Shown here: positions 25,782-35,139 of the stretch, piece after piece | How positions within the stretch are numbered: the stretch's first letter is position 1 | How the letters are laid out: each line of letters opens with the position of its first letter | Assembly: GCF_009662475.1 (NCBI RefSeq) | Contig: NZ_CP045571.1 | Span: 2,168,501-2,232,500 of the forward strand | DNA from: Acidithiobacillus thiooxidans ATCC 19377 | GTDB lineage: Bacteria > Pseudomonadota > Gammaproteobacteria > Acidithiobacillales > Acidithiobacillaceae | Reading direction: 5' to 3' | Length of the DNA: 64,000 bases | The notes under the pieces: model-generated | Told to the model about the DNA's origin: nothing | The model's input: the letters and a program-made list of their open reading frames with translations, nothing else | Database searches by the model: none | Translations under genes and position numbers: made by a program

Positions 25782-26728
25782 TGACTGTTTCCATCATCGT
25801 TCCCTGCCATAATGAATCGGGCAACCTGAAAATCCTTTATGAGCGGGTGAGTGGCATTATGGATGCCTGCGGAGAACCGTGGGGAATGGTCTGTGTGAAC
25901 GATGGCAGCATAGATGACACCCTTCTTCAGCTTATTGAGTTGCATCAGCAGGATTCGCGCATTCAGGTCATAGATTTATCCCGAAACTTCGGAAAAGAAG
26001 CGGCATTGACGGCCGGACTGGATGCTGCCCGGGGTGATGCCGCCATTCCCTTGGATGCAGACCTGCAAGATCCTCCAGAGCTCATCCCTGAACTGCTTGC
26101 CCAATGGCGCGATGGTTATGATGTGGTCAATGCCGTACGTCTATCCAGAGAGGGGGAATCCTGGCTCAAACGCGCTTCAGCCCACTTTTTTTACCGGGTG
26201 ATCAATCGGATGAGCGTCGTAGATATTCCCGCTGACACGGGTGACTTCCGGCTTTTGTCGCGTCCGGTACTGGATGCCTTACAAAGCCTCCAAGAACGTC
26301 GTCGCTTCATGAAAGGACTGTTTGCCTGGGTGGGTTTCCGCAGCACCAATGTTTACTACCACCGTGCGCCGCGACATAGTGGCAAAACCACCTGGAATTA
26401 CTGGAAACTCTGGAATTTTGCCGTCGAAGGAATCACCTCATTCAGCCAGGTGCCCTTGCAGCTCGCCGCTTATCTGGGTTTTATCGTCTCCGGTCTGTCC
26501 TTCATTTATGCTTTATGGCTGATTATCAGCACCCTAGTTTATGGTAATCCTGTCAAGGGATATCCCTCCATGATGGTCACCCTCCTGTTTTTGGGGGGCG
26601 TGCAATTGATGGCGCTGGGTGTCATAGGTGAATATCTGGGAAGAATTTACGAAGAAAGTAAGCATCGGCCAGTTTATTTAGTCAGGAAGGTGTGGGGAAA
26701 AATTAGGGATAGAGAGCGAAATGATTAA
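25781..26728 (+). CDS. GtrB/DPM1-like polyprenyl-phosphate glycosyltransferase
   Basis: The 315-residue GT2 enzyme carries IIVPCHNESGNLKILYERV at the N-terminus, the metal-binding LDADLQDPPELIPEL (about residue 90) and the acceptor-site segment DTGDFRLLSRPV. Two C-terminal transmembrane helices (about 230-295) complete the bactoprenol glucosyltransferase form. Such enzymes load a sugar on undecaprenyl phosphate for later transfer at the periplasmic face. It overlaps the next gene by 8 bp, and the pair is convergent with the pilus operon. Confidence 0.9.
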   Translation: MTVSIIVPCHNESGNLKILYERVSGIMDACGEPWGMVCVNDGSIDDTLLQLIELHQQDSRIQVIDLSRNFGKEAALTAGLDAARGDAAIPLDADLQDPPELIPELLAQWRDGYDVVNAVRLSREGESWLKRASAHFFYRVINRMSVVDIPADTGDFRLLSRPVLDALQSLQERRRFMKGLFAWVGFRSTNVYYHRAPRHSGKTTWNYWKLWNFAVEGITSFSQVPLQLAAYLGFIVSGLSFIYALWLIISTLVYGNPVKGYPSMMVTLLFLGGVQLMALGVIGEYLGRIYEESKHRPVYLVRKVWGKIRDRERND

Positions 26729-28394
26729 GCATTGGCTTATGTGGGGGTTGTTTGCTGTACTTTCGGTTGCAGCACTCATCAGTAGTCTGGGTACAGCGTT
26801 TCAGACGCTTCCTTTGAATCCCGACATGGCGGAAATGGCGCTAATCTATCAAGGTATCGTCCACCACGGTTGGCGTTTCCCATTTACCTGGCGATTCAAC
26901 CAAGATAACCAGTTTCTGAGCCTGCTTCCTTTTGCTCTTATATTCTATGCTTTGGTCGGAGTTTCCGGGGCTTCGATCGTCATTCAGGGTTGGCTTATTT
27001 TTGTTGTGAATGCCATGTTGTCCGGTTTAGTTGTTAAAACAGTAACAAGGTCCTGGATGTGGGGATATTTGGCATGGTTAATTGCACTGCTGGCAGGACC
27101 TATGGCCATAGGTCAGCCTGGGATACTTGCCTATCCTGTATCTCATAATGCGGTCTGGATGTTTGGATTAATTGGCATTATTGCACTTTTAAGATATATA
27201 ATTGATAAGCCAAGGTGGGCATTCCCTACAATGCTGGTATGTGTTTTTACGGGGACGGTATCAGATCCGTGGTTCCAGGCTGCTTACACACTTCCCATAA
27301 TATTTCTTTTGTGGAAGGCACCAGCCCTATTTTCAAGAGACAAAAGCGATTTTAGAATAGCCATTAAATGGATCGTAGCAGCTTATGTGGTAGGAAGAAT
27401 AACTTATTTTATATTTGCAGATTTCAATATTTTCTCGCAGCAATCCATATCGTTTGCATCACCTTCAATAATGTTGAAGCATCTTATCCTGCTAACTAAG
27501 GGTATTGGTACCTATCTATGTCTTTATCCACTGCCAACCAATTTTATCTCATTAGTTGTGTGGTTTATTTTTATATTTTCTGTTCTTGTTGTTTTTTGTT
27601 TTGCTATAATTTATAGAAAATTATTACCAGCAAGTTTTATTATAGTTATTCTATTCGCGTTTTATTCGTCAGCTTTAATGTCTATTTTATTCGTCGTGAC
27701 AAATTTTGCAACAGGCGGATGGGCAATTGAATATTTAATAAACATATTTTATCTTTTTATCTTATCATTGCTAGCGATTGCATATGTATTCGAATCGATG
27801 AATTTTTCGGCACGCATTTTCACGCGCGCTTCCGTCATAGCATACCTTGTTCTTTCTATGACGTTAATTGTTAATGGTGATTTTAGATTCTCTCCAAATT
27901 GGGGGGAAACAAAAAAAGTTGTATACTTTTTGGTAAAAAACCACCTATATTTTGGATATGGGTCTTACTTCGGCGCACAATCACCATTGTTCGCCCTGGC
28001 TAGCGATGGCGCAATAACAGGAAGACATATGGGATCAAATATGGGGCTGCCAATAATCCAGATGGGTAATGGAGACAAAGGTTTCTGGTACAGCGACCCA
28101 TCAAAAGAAACTACACCTCAATTTATCATATTTTCCAAAGCAGACAGCGAGCTGATTTCGATCACAAAAAAATATATTGGGCCGCCAAACCGTGTCATAT
28201 ATTTCCTGAATTACACAATATTCATCTATGATAGAAATTTATTGCCGCACCTATTGGCTAATCGTTGGCTGTCTAATAACAGGTGGCGGCAAATGAATAT
28301 CGAAAGAAATGTAAAAGGAATCAACAAAGTTTGCCGGAGTCTCAACATAAACCCTCTGCCCATAGAGCATGCCTACATAGAGTTTGCACACTAA
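26721..28394 (+). CDS. Polytopic membrane glycosyltransferase-like protein (GtrII type)
   Basis: The 557-residue protein has about eleven or twelve transmembrane helices and a large polar C-terminal part. Early residues LPLNPDMAEMALIYQGIVHH include an acidic pair in the first external loop, as in GT-C enzymes. This fits the serotype-specific partner that moves the sugar from GtrB's lipid carrier to a surface acceptor. The sequence is strikingly AT-rich relative to the trb genes, a sign of foreign origin. The flippase gtrA is not seen. Acceptor unknown: LPS or pilin are both possible. Confidence 0.65.
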   Translation: MIKHWLMWGLFAVLSVAALISSLGTAFQTLPLNPDMAEMALIYQGIVHHGWRFPFTWRFNQDNQFLSLLPFALIFYALVGVSGASIVIQGWLIFVVNAMLSGLVVKTVTRSWMWGYLAWLIALLAGPMAIGQPGILAYPVSHNAVWMFGLIGIIALLRYIIDKPRWAFPTMLVCVFTGTVSDPWFQAAYTLPIIFLLWKAPALFSRDKSDFRIAIKWIVAAYVVGRITYFIFADFNIFSQQSISFASPSIMLKHLILLTKGIGTYLCLYPLPTNFISLVVWFIFIFSVLVVFCFAIIYRKLLPASFIIVILFAFYSSALMSILFVVTNFATGGWAIEYLINIFYLFILSLLAIAYVFESMNFSARIFTRASVIAYLVLSMTLIVNGDFRFSPNWGETKKVVYFLVKNHLYFGYGSYFGAQSPLFALASDGAITGRHMGSNMGLPIIQMGNGDKGFWYSDPSKETTPQFIIFSKADSELISITKKYIGPPNRVIYFLNYTIFIYDRNLLPHLLANRWLSNNRWRQMNIERNVKGINKVCRSLNINPLPIEHAYIEFAH

Positions 28395-28403
28395 AACAGT
28401 GAC

Positions 28404-29918
28404 TCAATTGTTGTTCCAGCACGTCACTGGAGTATTATTGGTGCCAGATCCACCACCAGACCAGTCCCACGCATAATGGTTGCCAACCACGTATGGACCA
28501 CCTACCGGTACAAGTTCATCAGCGCCTTGGCCTTGGTGTCCAGTAATACTACAAAATTCCCATATCCCAAAATTAGAACTGCCGTTGCCAGGGATGGTCT
28601 CAAAACCAACTTGGTTATAACCAGTCATACTCCCCATCGCCTGCCAAGAACTTCCGTTACACATTAAAGCCTGTCCGTTTCCACTGCCACTAGCCGCTAT
28701 TTCACCATAGTCTGAGCAACCCCATCCTTGGTTAGCTGTACCATTAGCGGTGCCTAACCAAGCATCATAGCCAGCATGAATCTGTCCACCCGCATAGAGA
28801 TTCCCCGATTGCGAACTATCACCTGAACTATTAGACCACCAAGCACCATCATAGGTAGAAAAATAATTACCGGAACCAACTCCACCGTTGGCATTAACTA
28901 CCCCACCTACAGAAGCGCTGCCCGCTTGCGAACTATTACCTGCGTTATTAGCCCACCAAGCATTACCACCGTCTACCGTTAGCGCACTCTGCGCATTCAC
29001 ATCGCCTGTACTATTGACGTAACCACCTTGTACGGTAGCAGGTGTCGTGATATTTCCAGACGCGTTAACGTTATCTACTTCATCAATGCTCGCAGGTTCA
29101 CTACCATTCTGGTTCTGCACATAGAATCCACCCGGGGTGCGTACAGCGGCGTTGGAACTATCCCCATAATAATAGTTGTTGCCAATTTGTAGTGCCCCAT
29201 ATTGGCCATTGGGATCCCCAGCGGCCAACGTCTCCGACTGTGCATTGACTTCGTCCGCATTGTTGACGCTGTTCGTCCCCATATTCAGATTCGTCTGCAT
29301 GGTGTTCAACTGCGGCTGGCCAGGGACGGCGACGCGGTAGAGGTAGTCGCTCTGCAACTGGCCGTTGCTGTAGGCCAGTAAAGCCGCGAAATGTCCGGGT
29401 TGAATGTTTTGGTACCCACTGGTAGTCACAGACCAACCGTTATACGACCCACAGGCTTCTCCGCCAGTGCAGCCTGGTACGGCATACTCCCCGCTACCCC
29501 CGCCGATCACACCACCGGACGCCCCGGCAATCTGTGCAACTTGCCCAGCGACTTTAGCCTTTACGGTGTTTCCACCATAGGAGACCACCAATGCCTGCAA
29601 ATTGCCGGAGGTTGGTTGCAATACCTGTACTTCCCAGGTTTGACCAAATGGATTCACCGATGTAAACCCGTTGGGCAAATATCCGGTGCTTTCCAGCATG
29701 GGCACTGTAATGACTGCCGGCGATGATCCGGTAGCAACACTTTCAATAGCCCCGGCATTAGCAGTGATATAGGCTTCTGCTGCCTTTTCCACGCGCGCCA
29801 TCTGGATGGCCGCAGCCGTGGATAGCTCCTGTTGCTGTTGACTGCTCATAACCATGTATACGGCTGGAACCGCGAGCGCGGAAATGATCACGGCGAATAA
29901 TACGGTGATTGGATTCAT
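28404..29918 (-). CDS. pilV: PilV-like minor pilin/tip adhesin of the type IVB pilus
   Basis: In R64-type systems PilV is the pilus-tip adhesin that recognises recipient LPS. This 504-residue protein starts with a pilin-like hydrophobic segment (MNPITVLFAVIISALAVPAVY) nearly identical to that of PilS below, then a coiled N-terminal helix. A long Asn/Gly/Ser-rich domain follows with imperfect internal repeats (WWANNAGNSSQAG and WWSNSSGDSSQSG). The C-terminus has paired cysteines and GSSWQAM. No shufflon inverted repeats were found at the 3' end, so tip switching is not supported. Confidence 0.82.
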   Translation of the reverse strand: MNPITVLFAVIISALAVPAVYMVMSSQQQQELSTAAAIQMARVEKAAEAYITANAGAIESVATGSSPAVITVPMLESTGYLPNGFTSVNPFGQTWEVQVLQPTSGNLQALVVSYGGNTVKAKVAGQVAQIAGASGGVIGGGSGEYAVPGCTGGEACGSYNGWSVTTSGYQNIQPGHFAALLAYSNGQLQSDYLYRVAVPGQPQLNTMQTNLNMGTNSVNNADEVNAQSETLAAGDPNGQYGALQIGNNYYYGDSSNAAVRTPGGFYVQNQNGSEPASIDEVDNVNASGNITTPATVQGGYVNSTGDVNAQSALTVDGGNAWWANNAGNSSQAGSASVGGVVNANGGVGSGNYFSTYDGAWWSNSSGDSSQSGNLYAGGQIHAGYDAWLGTANGTANQGWGCSDYGEIAASGSGNGQALMCNGSSWQAMGSMTGYNQVGFETIPGNGSSNFGIWEFCSITGHQGQGADELVPVGGPYVVGNHYAWDWSGGGSGTNNTPVTCWNNN

Positions 29919-29935
29919 GGTTTCGGTTCCTTCTC

Positions 29936-30400
29936 TTAATTCGTTGGACTATCTATCCAATAGACAACCGCATTGTTTGGGATGCCGTTCGGCGTAGGCT
30001 GAGGAATGGTGCCAACACAAAGCGAGGATACATACCCATTGTTATTTTTCCCGTAGGCGCAGTCTCCACCGGTTTCCCCAGAAAGCGCCGTCAACCCATC
30101 GGCTGGCAAACTATTGGTCCAGGCAATCAGTTGCCCACCACTTTCACTTGCGCTCCATTGCGACGGGAATTGATAGCCATCCATGTAAGGCGCGAGTTGC
30201 GATGCCGTGATGTTTCCTGAGTACCCCTGATTCTGCTCCGAAAAGGCTAATGCCGCGTGCGCTAAAGCGACAAATGCCGCATCCCCAGGTACAGAAGCAG
30301 ACGTTGGCGAACCATTGATAGACTGAGACGTAATGATCGAATTGCCCGCATAAAATGCCAGCAATCCTAACAACAGAAAGGGGTAGATCAACGCGAGCAT
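29936..30400 (-). CDS. pilM: PilM-like type IVB pilus protein
   Basis: The 154-residue protein has an N-terminal membrane anchor (MLALIYPFLLLGLLAFYAG) and a secreted domain with AHAALAFSEQNQGYSGNI and a cysteine pair (GDCAYG, SLCVG). Size, anchor and placement in the pil operon fit the R64 PilM family, which is required for pilus biogenesis. It lies between pilV and a small membrane protein gene, with almost no spacing. Confidence 0.7.
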   Translation of the reverse strand: MLALIYPFLLLGLLAFYAGNSIITSQSINGSPTSASVPGDAAFVALAHAALAFSEQNQGYSGNITASQLAPYMDGYQFPSQWSASESGGQLIAWTNSLPADGLTALSGETGGDCAYGKNNNGYVSSLCVGTIPQPTPNGIPNNAVVYWIDSPTN

Positions 30401-30401
30401 A

Positions 30402-30716
30402 TTATCGGGTTTTCCCTTTTGTTATCGGCAAAACCATGGAAGATGTGCGCCTTTTGGATGCGTGGACGCACGGGCCTCCAGTCAGCGCAGCACGGGCAAG
30501 GCGCTGGATGCTCGCTATCATGACCCCAGTTCCGTTCGTCAAAACGGAGAGGGCACACAATCCCGCTGTGATTCCCCAACTCCATGCCCAGATGACAGGG
30601 CTCATCCCCATGAATGAACGGGACATCGGTTGCACGTAATAGACGGTCATCACCACCGAAAACAGCGCGCAAACCGCATCAAAAGCACGCCAACGCCATG
30701 ACTGTAGTCGCATCAT
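30402..30716 (-). CDS. Small polytopic membrane protein of the pil operon
   Basis: The 104-residue protein (start MMRLQSWRWR, after GGAGGTG) has two or three transmembrane helices: about residues 10-30, 33-56 and a possible third. It starts 8 bp after the ATPase gene and overlaps pilM closely. No family recognised; a pilus-platform or inner-membrane accessory protein by context. Confidence 0.6.
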   Translation of the reverse strand: MMRLQSWRWRAFDAVCALFSVVMTVYYVQPMSRSFMGMSPVIWAWSWGITAGLCALSVLTNGTGVMIASIQRLARAALTGGPCVHASKRRTSSMVLPITKGKTR

Positions 30717-30723
30717 AATATGC

Positions 30724-31707
30724 TCACCTCCCGCCCGCCGATCCATAAATACGACCCATGGACATGGATCGGTTTTTCTGCGCTTCAATATCCTGATTGA
30801 TGGCCGCCATATTACCGTCCCGAATTTTCATGCGGGTTGGCTCATCCTCCACAAAAAACGATTGCACATGCAAAATACTTTGCGGGCTTTTACCGTTAGC
30901 GACTCCCCCACCAGGCATTCCACCCCCGGGCATCGCCCCCCCAGCGGGCTCCTTATCAATCCGTAAGGTCACGACCCCGCGCAAACATTGTGCTAAACCA
31001 TCAAACCCCGATAGCATGCCCATTTTCAAAATGGCCTGTTGCGGGTTATCCGCATGTAACGTACTGATCACCAACATTCCGCTGGCAGCCGCTAACCCGG
31101 CTGTTTTGGCAGCAGACTGTTCCCGAATTTCACCGATATAAAAGGTATCCGCACCGCTGCGCAGGGTGTCCATAAATACACGCTGTACTTCGGTGTCATC
31201 ATCAATCTCTTCCTGATAGCATTGACCATTGCCGCGCGACCCTTGCAAATCGTATTCCACCGGATTTTCTGCCGTCCATGTGAATCCCCCAATGCGTTCC
31301 AGACGATCCATCAACAAGGCACATCCCAATGTCGTTTTGCCCATGCCTGGGCCACCGGCAAACAGCAGTAGACCAGATCGCATCCGCGCATCCCTTAACG
31401 TCTGCACTAAAGGGATCGGTAAACCAATGTCATCCAGTTTGCGTAAAATACTGGCAATACGGCGTGCTATAAAAACAGAGCCATAAGGAGTATCCCGTTT
31501 TTGCACCCGTAAATTCATACCCCCAAAAACCATACGAAAGCGATGCGAATTATGCGCTTCCATCTGGTTTCTCAATGCCTGCAGTTCTCCCCAATAGGTC
31601 TCCGGCACAGAAACGAGCCGGAGATCATCGGAAAACCTTTTGTACCGACTGGCGGCGGGGTCTTGCTCCACCGCCAAATCCGCAAACGCAAGGTCAGACA
31701 ATCCCAT
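30724..31707 (-). CDS. TraJ/PilT-type secretion ATPase (second pilus ATPase)
   Basis: The 327-residue protein is a GspE-superfamily ATPase with Walker A FAGGPGMGKTTLGCALL (about residues 117-133), Asp box WTAENPVEYD, Walker B DTFYIGEIREQSAAK and His box LVISTLHADN. It lacks the long N-terminus of PilQ and resembles PilT/PilU retraction motors and the R64 TraJ protein. It is encoded between pilS and the small membrane protein. A role in pilus retraction or in coupling pilus and transfer is inferred. Confidence 0.85.
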   Translation of the reverse strand: MGLSDLAFADLAVEQDPAASRYKRFSDDLRLVSVPETYWGELQALRNQMEAHNSHRFRMVFGGMNLRVQKRDTPYGSVFIARRIASILRKLDDIGLPIPLVQTLRDARMRSGLLLFAGGPGMGKTTLGCALLMDRLERIGGFTWTAENPVEYDLQGSRGNGQCYQEEIDDDTEVQRVFMDTLRSGADTFYIGEIREQSAAKTAGLAAASGMLVISTLHADNPQQAILKMGMLSGFDGLAQCLRGVVTLRIDKEPAGGAMPGGGMPGGGVANGKSPQSILHVQSFFVEDEPTRMKIRDGNMAAINQDIEAQKNRSMSMGRIYGSAGGR

Positions 31708-31710
31708 AAC

Positions 31711-32193
31711 TTAGGAATTATTACCAAACGTAAAGTATACACTGCTGGCACCGCCACTACATGCACTTACGGCCTGAGCGCCAGTCGGGGCAGAGTTGCT
31801 GTTACCAATCGAACTCCCATTGACGGAAGTGTCGATATCGGAAATCTGTGTCACCAGCTTCTGACAGGCCGTTGGAGAGAGCGTCAAACCAGTCATCTCC
31901 ACATCGAACTGACTGGCAGGCAAACCCGCTCCACTGCTTGCCAAGGCAAACGTGCCACCCAAAGGCGTACTTGTCTGGATGCCTTTGGGGATGATATTGG
32001 ACGCATTAGTGCTGATCCCCGCATAATCGCCCTGTACGCCGTACACTTCCTGCGCGTTGCCCACAATGGTCATAATATCTTGCGCGGCATTGGAGGTATT
32101 ACCTGACGCCAGCAAGCCCAAACCAAAGTAGATGCCCGCCGCAAGACCGGCGATAACGATAATTACTGCAAATAATACGGCTATTGGATTCAT
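31711..32193 (-). CDS. pilS: PilS-like major prepilin
   Basis: The 160-residue protein starts at MNPIAVLFAVIIVIAGLAAG, a hydrophobic N-terminal helix as in type IVB pilins, followed by the pilin helix (SNAAQDIMTIVGNAQEVYG). The globular domain has the C-terminal disulfide pair (PTACQKLV and VSACSGGASS). Good AAGGAG site at the ATG. The first residues match PilV, which suggests that both are handled by the same assembly machinery. No separate prepilin peptidase was recognised in the window. Confidence 0.88.
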   Translation of the reverse strand: MNPIAVLFAVIIVIAGLAAGIYFGLGLLASGNTSNAAQDIMTIVGNAQEVYGVQGDYAGISTNASNIIPKGIQTSTPLGGTFALASSGAGLPASQFDVEMTGLTLSPTACQKLVTQISDIDTSVNGSSIGNSNSAPTGAQAVSACSGGASSVYFTFGNNS

Positions 32194-32265
32194 CAAATTC
32201 TCCTTAGTTGTTTTGCGTCACATTAAAACCATGCGACACAACGCGTTAAAAAACAAACCTACATT

Positions 32266-33369
32266 TTATCCCGTATGCGCAGAAGCCATCATCACGTTCT
32301 GCAAATCAAACACGCCGAATACCACCAGCAAAATAAGCAGGTTGACGCCAATATTGGCAAACAGTGCCATAATCCGCACAGTACCCATCACTTGTCGTTC
32401 GATATCTTCCAGCCATTCTTCACCAAGACTCCGAAGCAGTTTGGCAAAGTCTCCTGACCCCGAAAACGCGGACAGGTCATCCGCAAGGATACGATCCGGG
32501 AAACCCATTTCGCCTTCAATAAAAGCCTGGCCCAGTTCGCGTCCATTTCGCATACGTTGTTGTGCATCCAGCAATCGGTCACGCAACCATGGACGGGCAT
32601 ATTTGGCTTGCAATCCCAACGCATCCGTAGCGGTAATTCCCGACCCCACAAGGCGCGAAAATCCAATCATCCATTGAGCGCCAATGATCATGCGATAAAT
32701 GCTCCACGGAGGGATATTTTCTACATATCGGCGGCCATGCTGTGACCAGAAAGGTAAAGAGACAATGGTGATCACCAATCCCACAATCATCAATAAAAAA
32801 ACCACTGCAGACCATGGACTTTGTGCGGCTGCAGCCATGGGTAACAAAGCGCGGGCAAGTGTCGGCCAGGTATTCGGATTGGACATCAACTCCATAGGGG
32901 GCACCATTTTCGTGCCAACGATATAAACGAGGTAAACACCAAGTCCACTCATAACAATAGGATCGATGGCCTCGCCAACAATTTTCCCCATCATCCGCCC
33001 GATAATCCCTTGTCCTTCGATGGCACTTCGTAATCCACTCGCTAAATCACCCGATAATTCGCCCGCCTGAATAATGGACAAATCCGCTGTCGGGGCCCAT
33101 CCACGCAACGCTTGTGAAAGGGTTTCTCCGTTGGCGAGACGATCCCCGATTTCTTGCAAAGCCAACCGATCCGGGTCAAAAGCGGCCATAAGACCAGAGC
33201 CACCCTGTAAGGACTTCTGCTGAAGCAACCGGGTTGTTGCCGCACGTACCGGAATGCCGTTATTCAGATAGACCGCTAACCGTCGATAAAAGGCGCTCCG
33301 CTTTTTCCCGCCCCACAGGGCTCGGGCCATACGGGTCAACTGTTCCTGTATCCAATAAGGGATTTCCAT
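32266..33369 (-). CDS. pilR: PilR/GspF-like inner-membrane platform protein
   Basis: The 367-residue protein has two GspF-type cytoplasmic helical domains (about residues 20-120 and 240-330) and three hydrophobic segments (about 130-155, 180-210 and 340-362). Typical motifs are LAVYLNNGIPVRAA, GETLSQALRGW and the repeat version RNGRELGQAFIEGEMGF. It organises the base of the pilus and contacts PilQ, with which it overlaps by one base. Confidence 0.9.
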   Translation of the reverse strand: MEIPYWIQEQLTRMARALWGGKKRSAFYRRLAVYLNNGIPVRAATTRLLQQKSLQGGSGLMAAFDPDRLALQEIGDRLANGETLSQALRGWAPTADLSIIQAGELSGDLASGLRSAIEGQGIIGRMMGKIVGEAIDPIVMSGLGVYLVYIVGTKMVPPMELMSNPNTWPTLARALLPMAAAAQSPWSAVVFLLMIVGLVITIVSLPFWSQHGRRYVENIPPWSIYRMIIGAQWMIGFSRLVGSGITATDALGLQAKYARPWLRDRLLDAQQRMRNGRELGQAFIEGEMGFPDRILADDLSAFSGSGDFAKLLRSLGEEWLEDIERQVMGTVRIMALFANIGVNLLILLVVFGVFDLQNVMMASAHTG

Positions 33370-35138
33370 CAGACGTCATCCTCCGTCAACTCGCGCAGTT
33401 CAGTCGGACGAGGCGGAATAGGGCCCAGCACATCCACAATAAAACGGGGGTCAGTTAATCCTTTGAGAATCTTGAGTACCCCATGGGCTTCCATGGATAT
33501 CTCCGCATCACGGCGAGACGCGTATAATTTTCTGGCGGGCATTGGCCCATCCTTGACCATGGCGACCAATAAATCATCGTCCGTAGGAATCACCTGAGCC
33601 ACAACAGCCCGCCCCAAAGACCCCGTATGATTACAGTGACCGCATCCAGGGCCCGTCATCCGGATGCCCGACAAGGGGAAAATGGCACTTTCCCAGGTCA
33701 AAAGGTTTTCCCAGCTTTCTTTATCTAAACCAGATTTCAGGAGTACATCCGGATTCGCTGGCTGTGCGCAGTACGGGCAAACCAATTTCACCAAGCGTTG
33801 TGCAATGAGCGATGACAACATTTTTGGGTCTTGCAGGTAAAAGCCATCCACGCCCATACCCACTAAGCGTTGCGCAATCATAAACGGGTCCGATACGTGC
33901 AGCGTCGTCCATACCTGATGCCCCGTGATCGAAGCATTCACCGCCTCTTTTGCGGTTTCCAGCCCGCGAATTTCGCCGACCATAATAATATCCGGGTCTT
34001 GCCGTAAAGCTGTCTTCAACTTGCCTGCAAATGCCCGGTTTTTTTCCTCATCCGTGTTGGCGTTGGCGATTTTGTACTGCCAGACATAATCGGACTGAAA
34101 GACGTATTCCACAGGATCTTCAATGGTGATGATCCGTACTCCGTGCCGAATACGCAGGATGGTATTAATCATTTGCGCGAGCGTGGTCGATTTTCCCGAT
34201 CCTGTAGGGCCGGTGAACGGGTTAATTCCCATCGTTTGGCGCGATAACAGGTGGAGGATCCGTAATTGACGTGGCGAATAGCCCAGTGCTGCCAATAGAT
34301 CAACATCTGGACTTTGCTTTTCTAAACGATAGAGTAGTCGGATAGCCAGGTTCATACCGTCGTGCAAGGGCGCACGTGCCAATCGGAGCCCGGTTAATCC
34401 CATGTCTTCGCCGTTTTCTCCACGGAGTAGCGATGGGTTAACGATGACCGCATGTTGATCTTCCGTTTCTTTGACTTGGGCATCGGACACGGCCGCCATC
34501 CCTTGAAACATGGCACGAATCATTTGTGCCCCTTCAGTCTGTGGCACTTGATAACGATCTTCCACTTCGTTTTGTACCCGAAACTGCACCTGTAAATATC
34601 CACTACCGTTCATGTTTTCGCGTAGTGTAAGATGAATATCACTCGCTTTTTCGGCCGCTGCCAACACCACCATTCGCCGTACACTGCGCACAGCCGACAG
34701 GTTCATGTCATCGCTATCGGCTATTCCGGACTTGATTTGTGCCAAGGTTTGCATGTCACACAAATCAAGCTGAATGTCTACGCCATCCCTGCGGGCTTCC
34801 GCCAGCCAGCTTTGCACGACCATCTGGTTTTGACGCCCGGACAATACGTGCAGGGTGCGCCCTATAAGCACTGCAAATTCTTGCATAGCGGAAGGTATCT
34901 CGCGCAGATTCAAATCGTTGGCGAGGTTGGAAAGAGTAGAATCTATGATTTGTTGAGAAACAAACTTTTTTCCTACCAGGATTTCACCCAGTTTTTTCTC
35001 TGGAGTCTTCGCCTGTTCCTGCAACGCTATCTCTAGCTGTTGTCGAGAAATGATGCCATCTTCTACCAAAATGTCCCCAATCCTTTTTTTTGCGGACGTT
35101 TTGCTGTTCTCATTCCTGGAACGAATCTGTAAAGCCAT
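33369..35138 (-). CDS. pilQ: PilQ/GspE-type pilus assembly ATPase with MshEN c-di-GMP-binding domain
   Basis: The 589-residue ATPase drives pilus extension. Residues 18-75 carry a two-part MshEN (T2SSE_N) motif: RIGDILVEDGIISRQQLEIA followed by KLGEILVGKKFVSQQI. In characterised relatives this motif binds cyclic di-GMP with high affinity. The C-terminal motor has Walker A PTGSGKSTTLAQMIN, Asp box IITIEDPVEYVF, Walker B PDIIMVGEIRGLETA, His box HQVWTTLHVSD and a zinc-binding tetracysteine (VCPYCAQ and GPGCGHCNHTG). An EAL-domain protein is encoded in the same operon, which supports second-messenger control. Confidence 0.93.
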   Translation of the reverse strand: MALQIRSRNENSKTSAKKRIGDILVEDGIISRQQLEIALQEQAKTPEKKLGEILVGKKFVSQQIIDSTLSNLANDLNLREIPSAMQEFAVLIGRTLHVLSGRQNQMVVQSWLAEARRDGVDIQLDLCDMQTLAQIKSGIADSDDMNLSAVRSVRRMVVLAAAEKASDIHLTLRENMNGSGYLQVQFRVQNEVEDRYQVPQTEGAQMIRAMFQGMAAVSDAQVKETEDQHAVIVNPSLLRGENGEDMGLTGLRLARAPLHDGMNLAIRLLYRLEKQSPDVDLLAALGYSPRQLRILHLLSRQTMGINPFTGPTGSGKSTTLAQMINTILRIRHGVRIITIEDPVEYVFQSDYVWQYKIANANTDEEKNRAFAGKLKTALRQDPDIIMVGEIRGLETAKEAVNASITGHQVWTTLHVSDPFMIAQRLVGMGVDGFYLQDPKMLSSLIAQRLVKLVCPYCAQPANPDVLLKSGLDKESWENLLTWESAIFPLSGIRMTGPGCGHCNHTGSLGRAVVAQVIPTDDDLLVAMVKDGPMPARKLYASRRDAEISMEAHGVLKILKGLTDPRFIVDVLGPIPPRPTELRELTEDDV

Positions 35139-35139
35139 A

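Noticed and set aside
28404-29918. Shufflon-type inverted repeats in pilV
   Set aside because: I looked for conserved inverted repeats and an Rci-type recombinase near the 3' end and saw neither.
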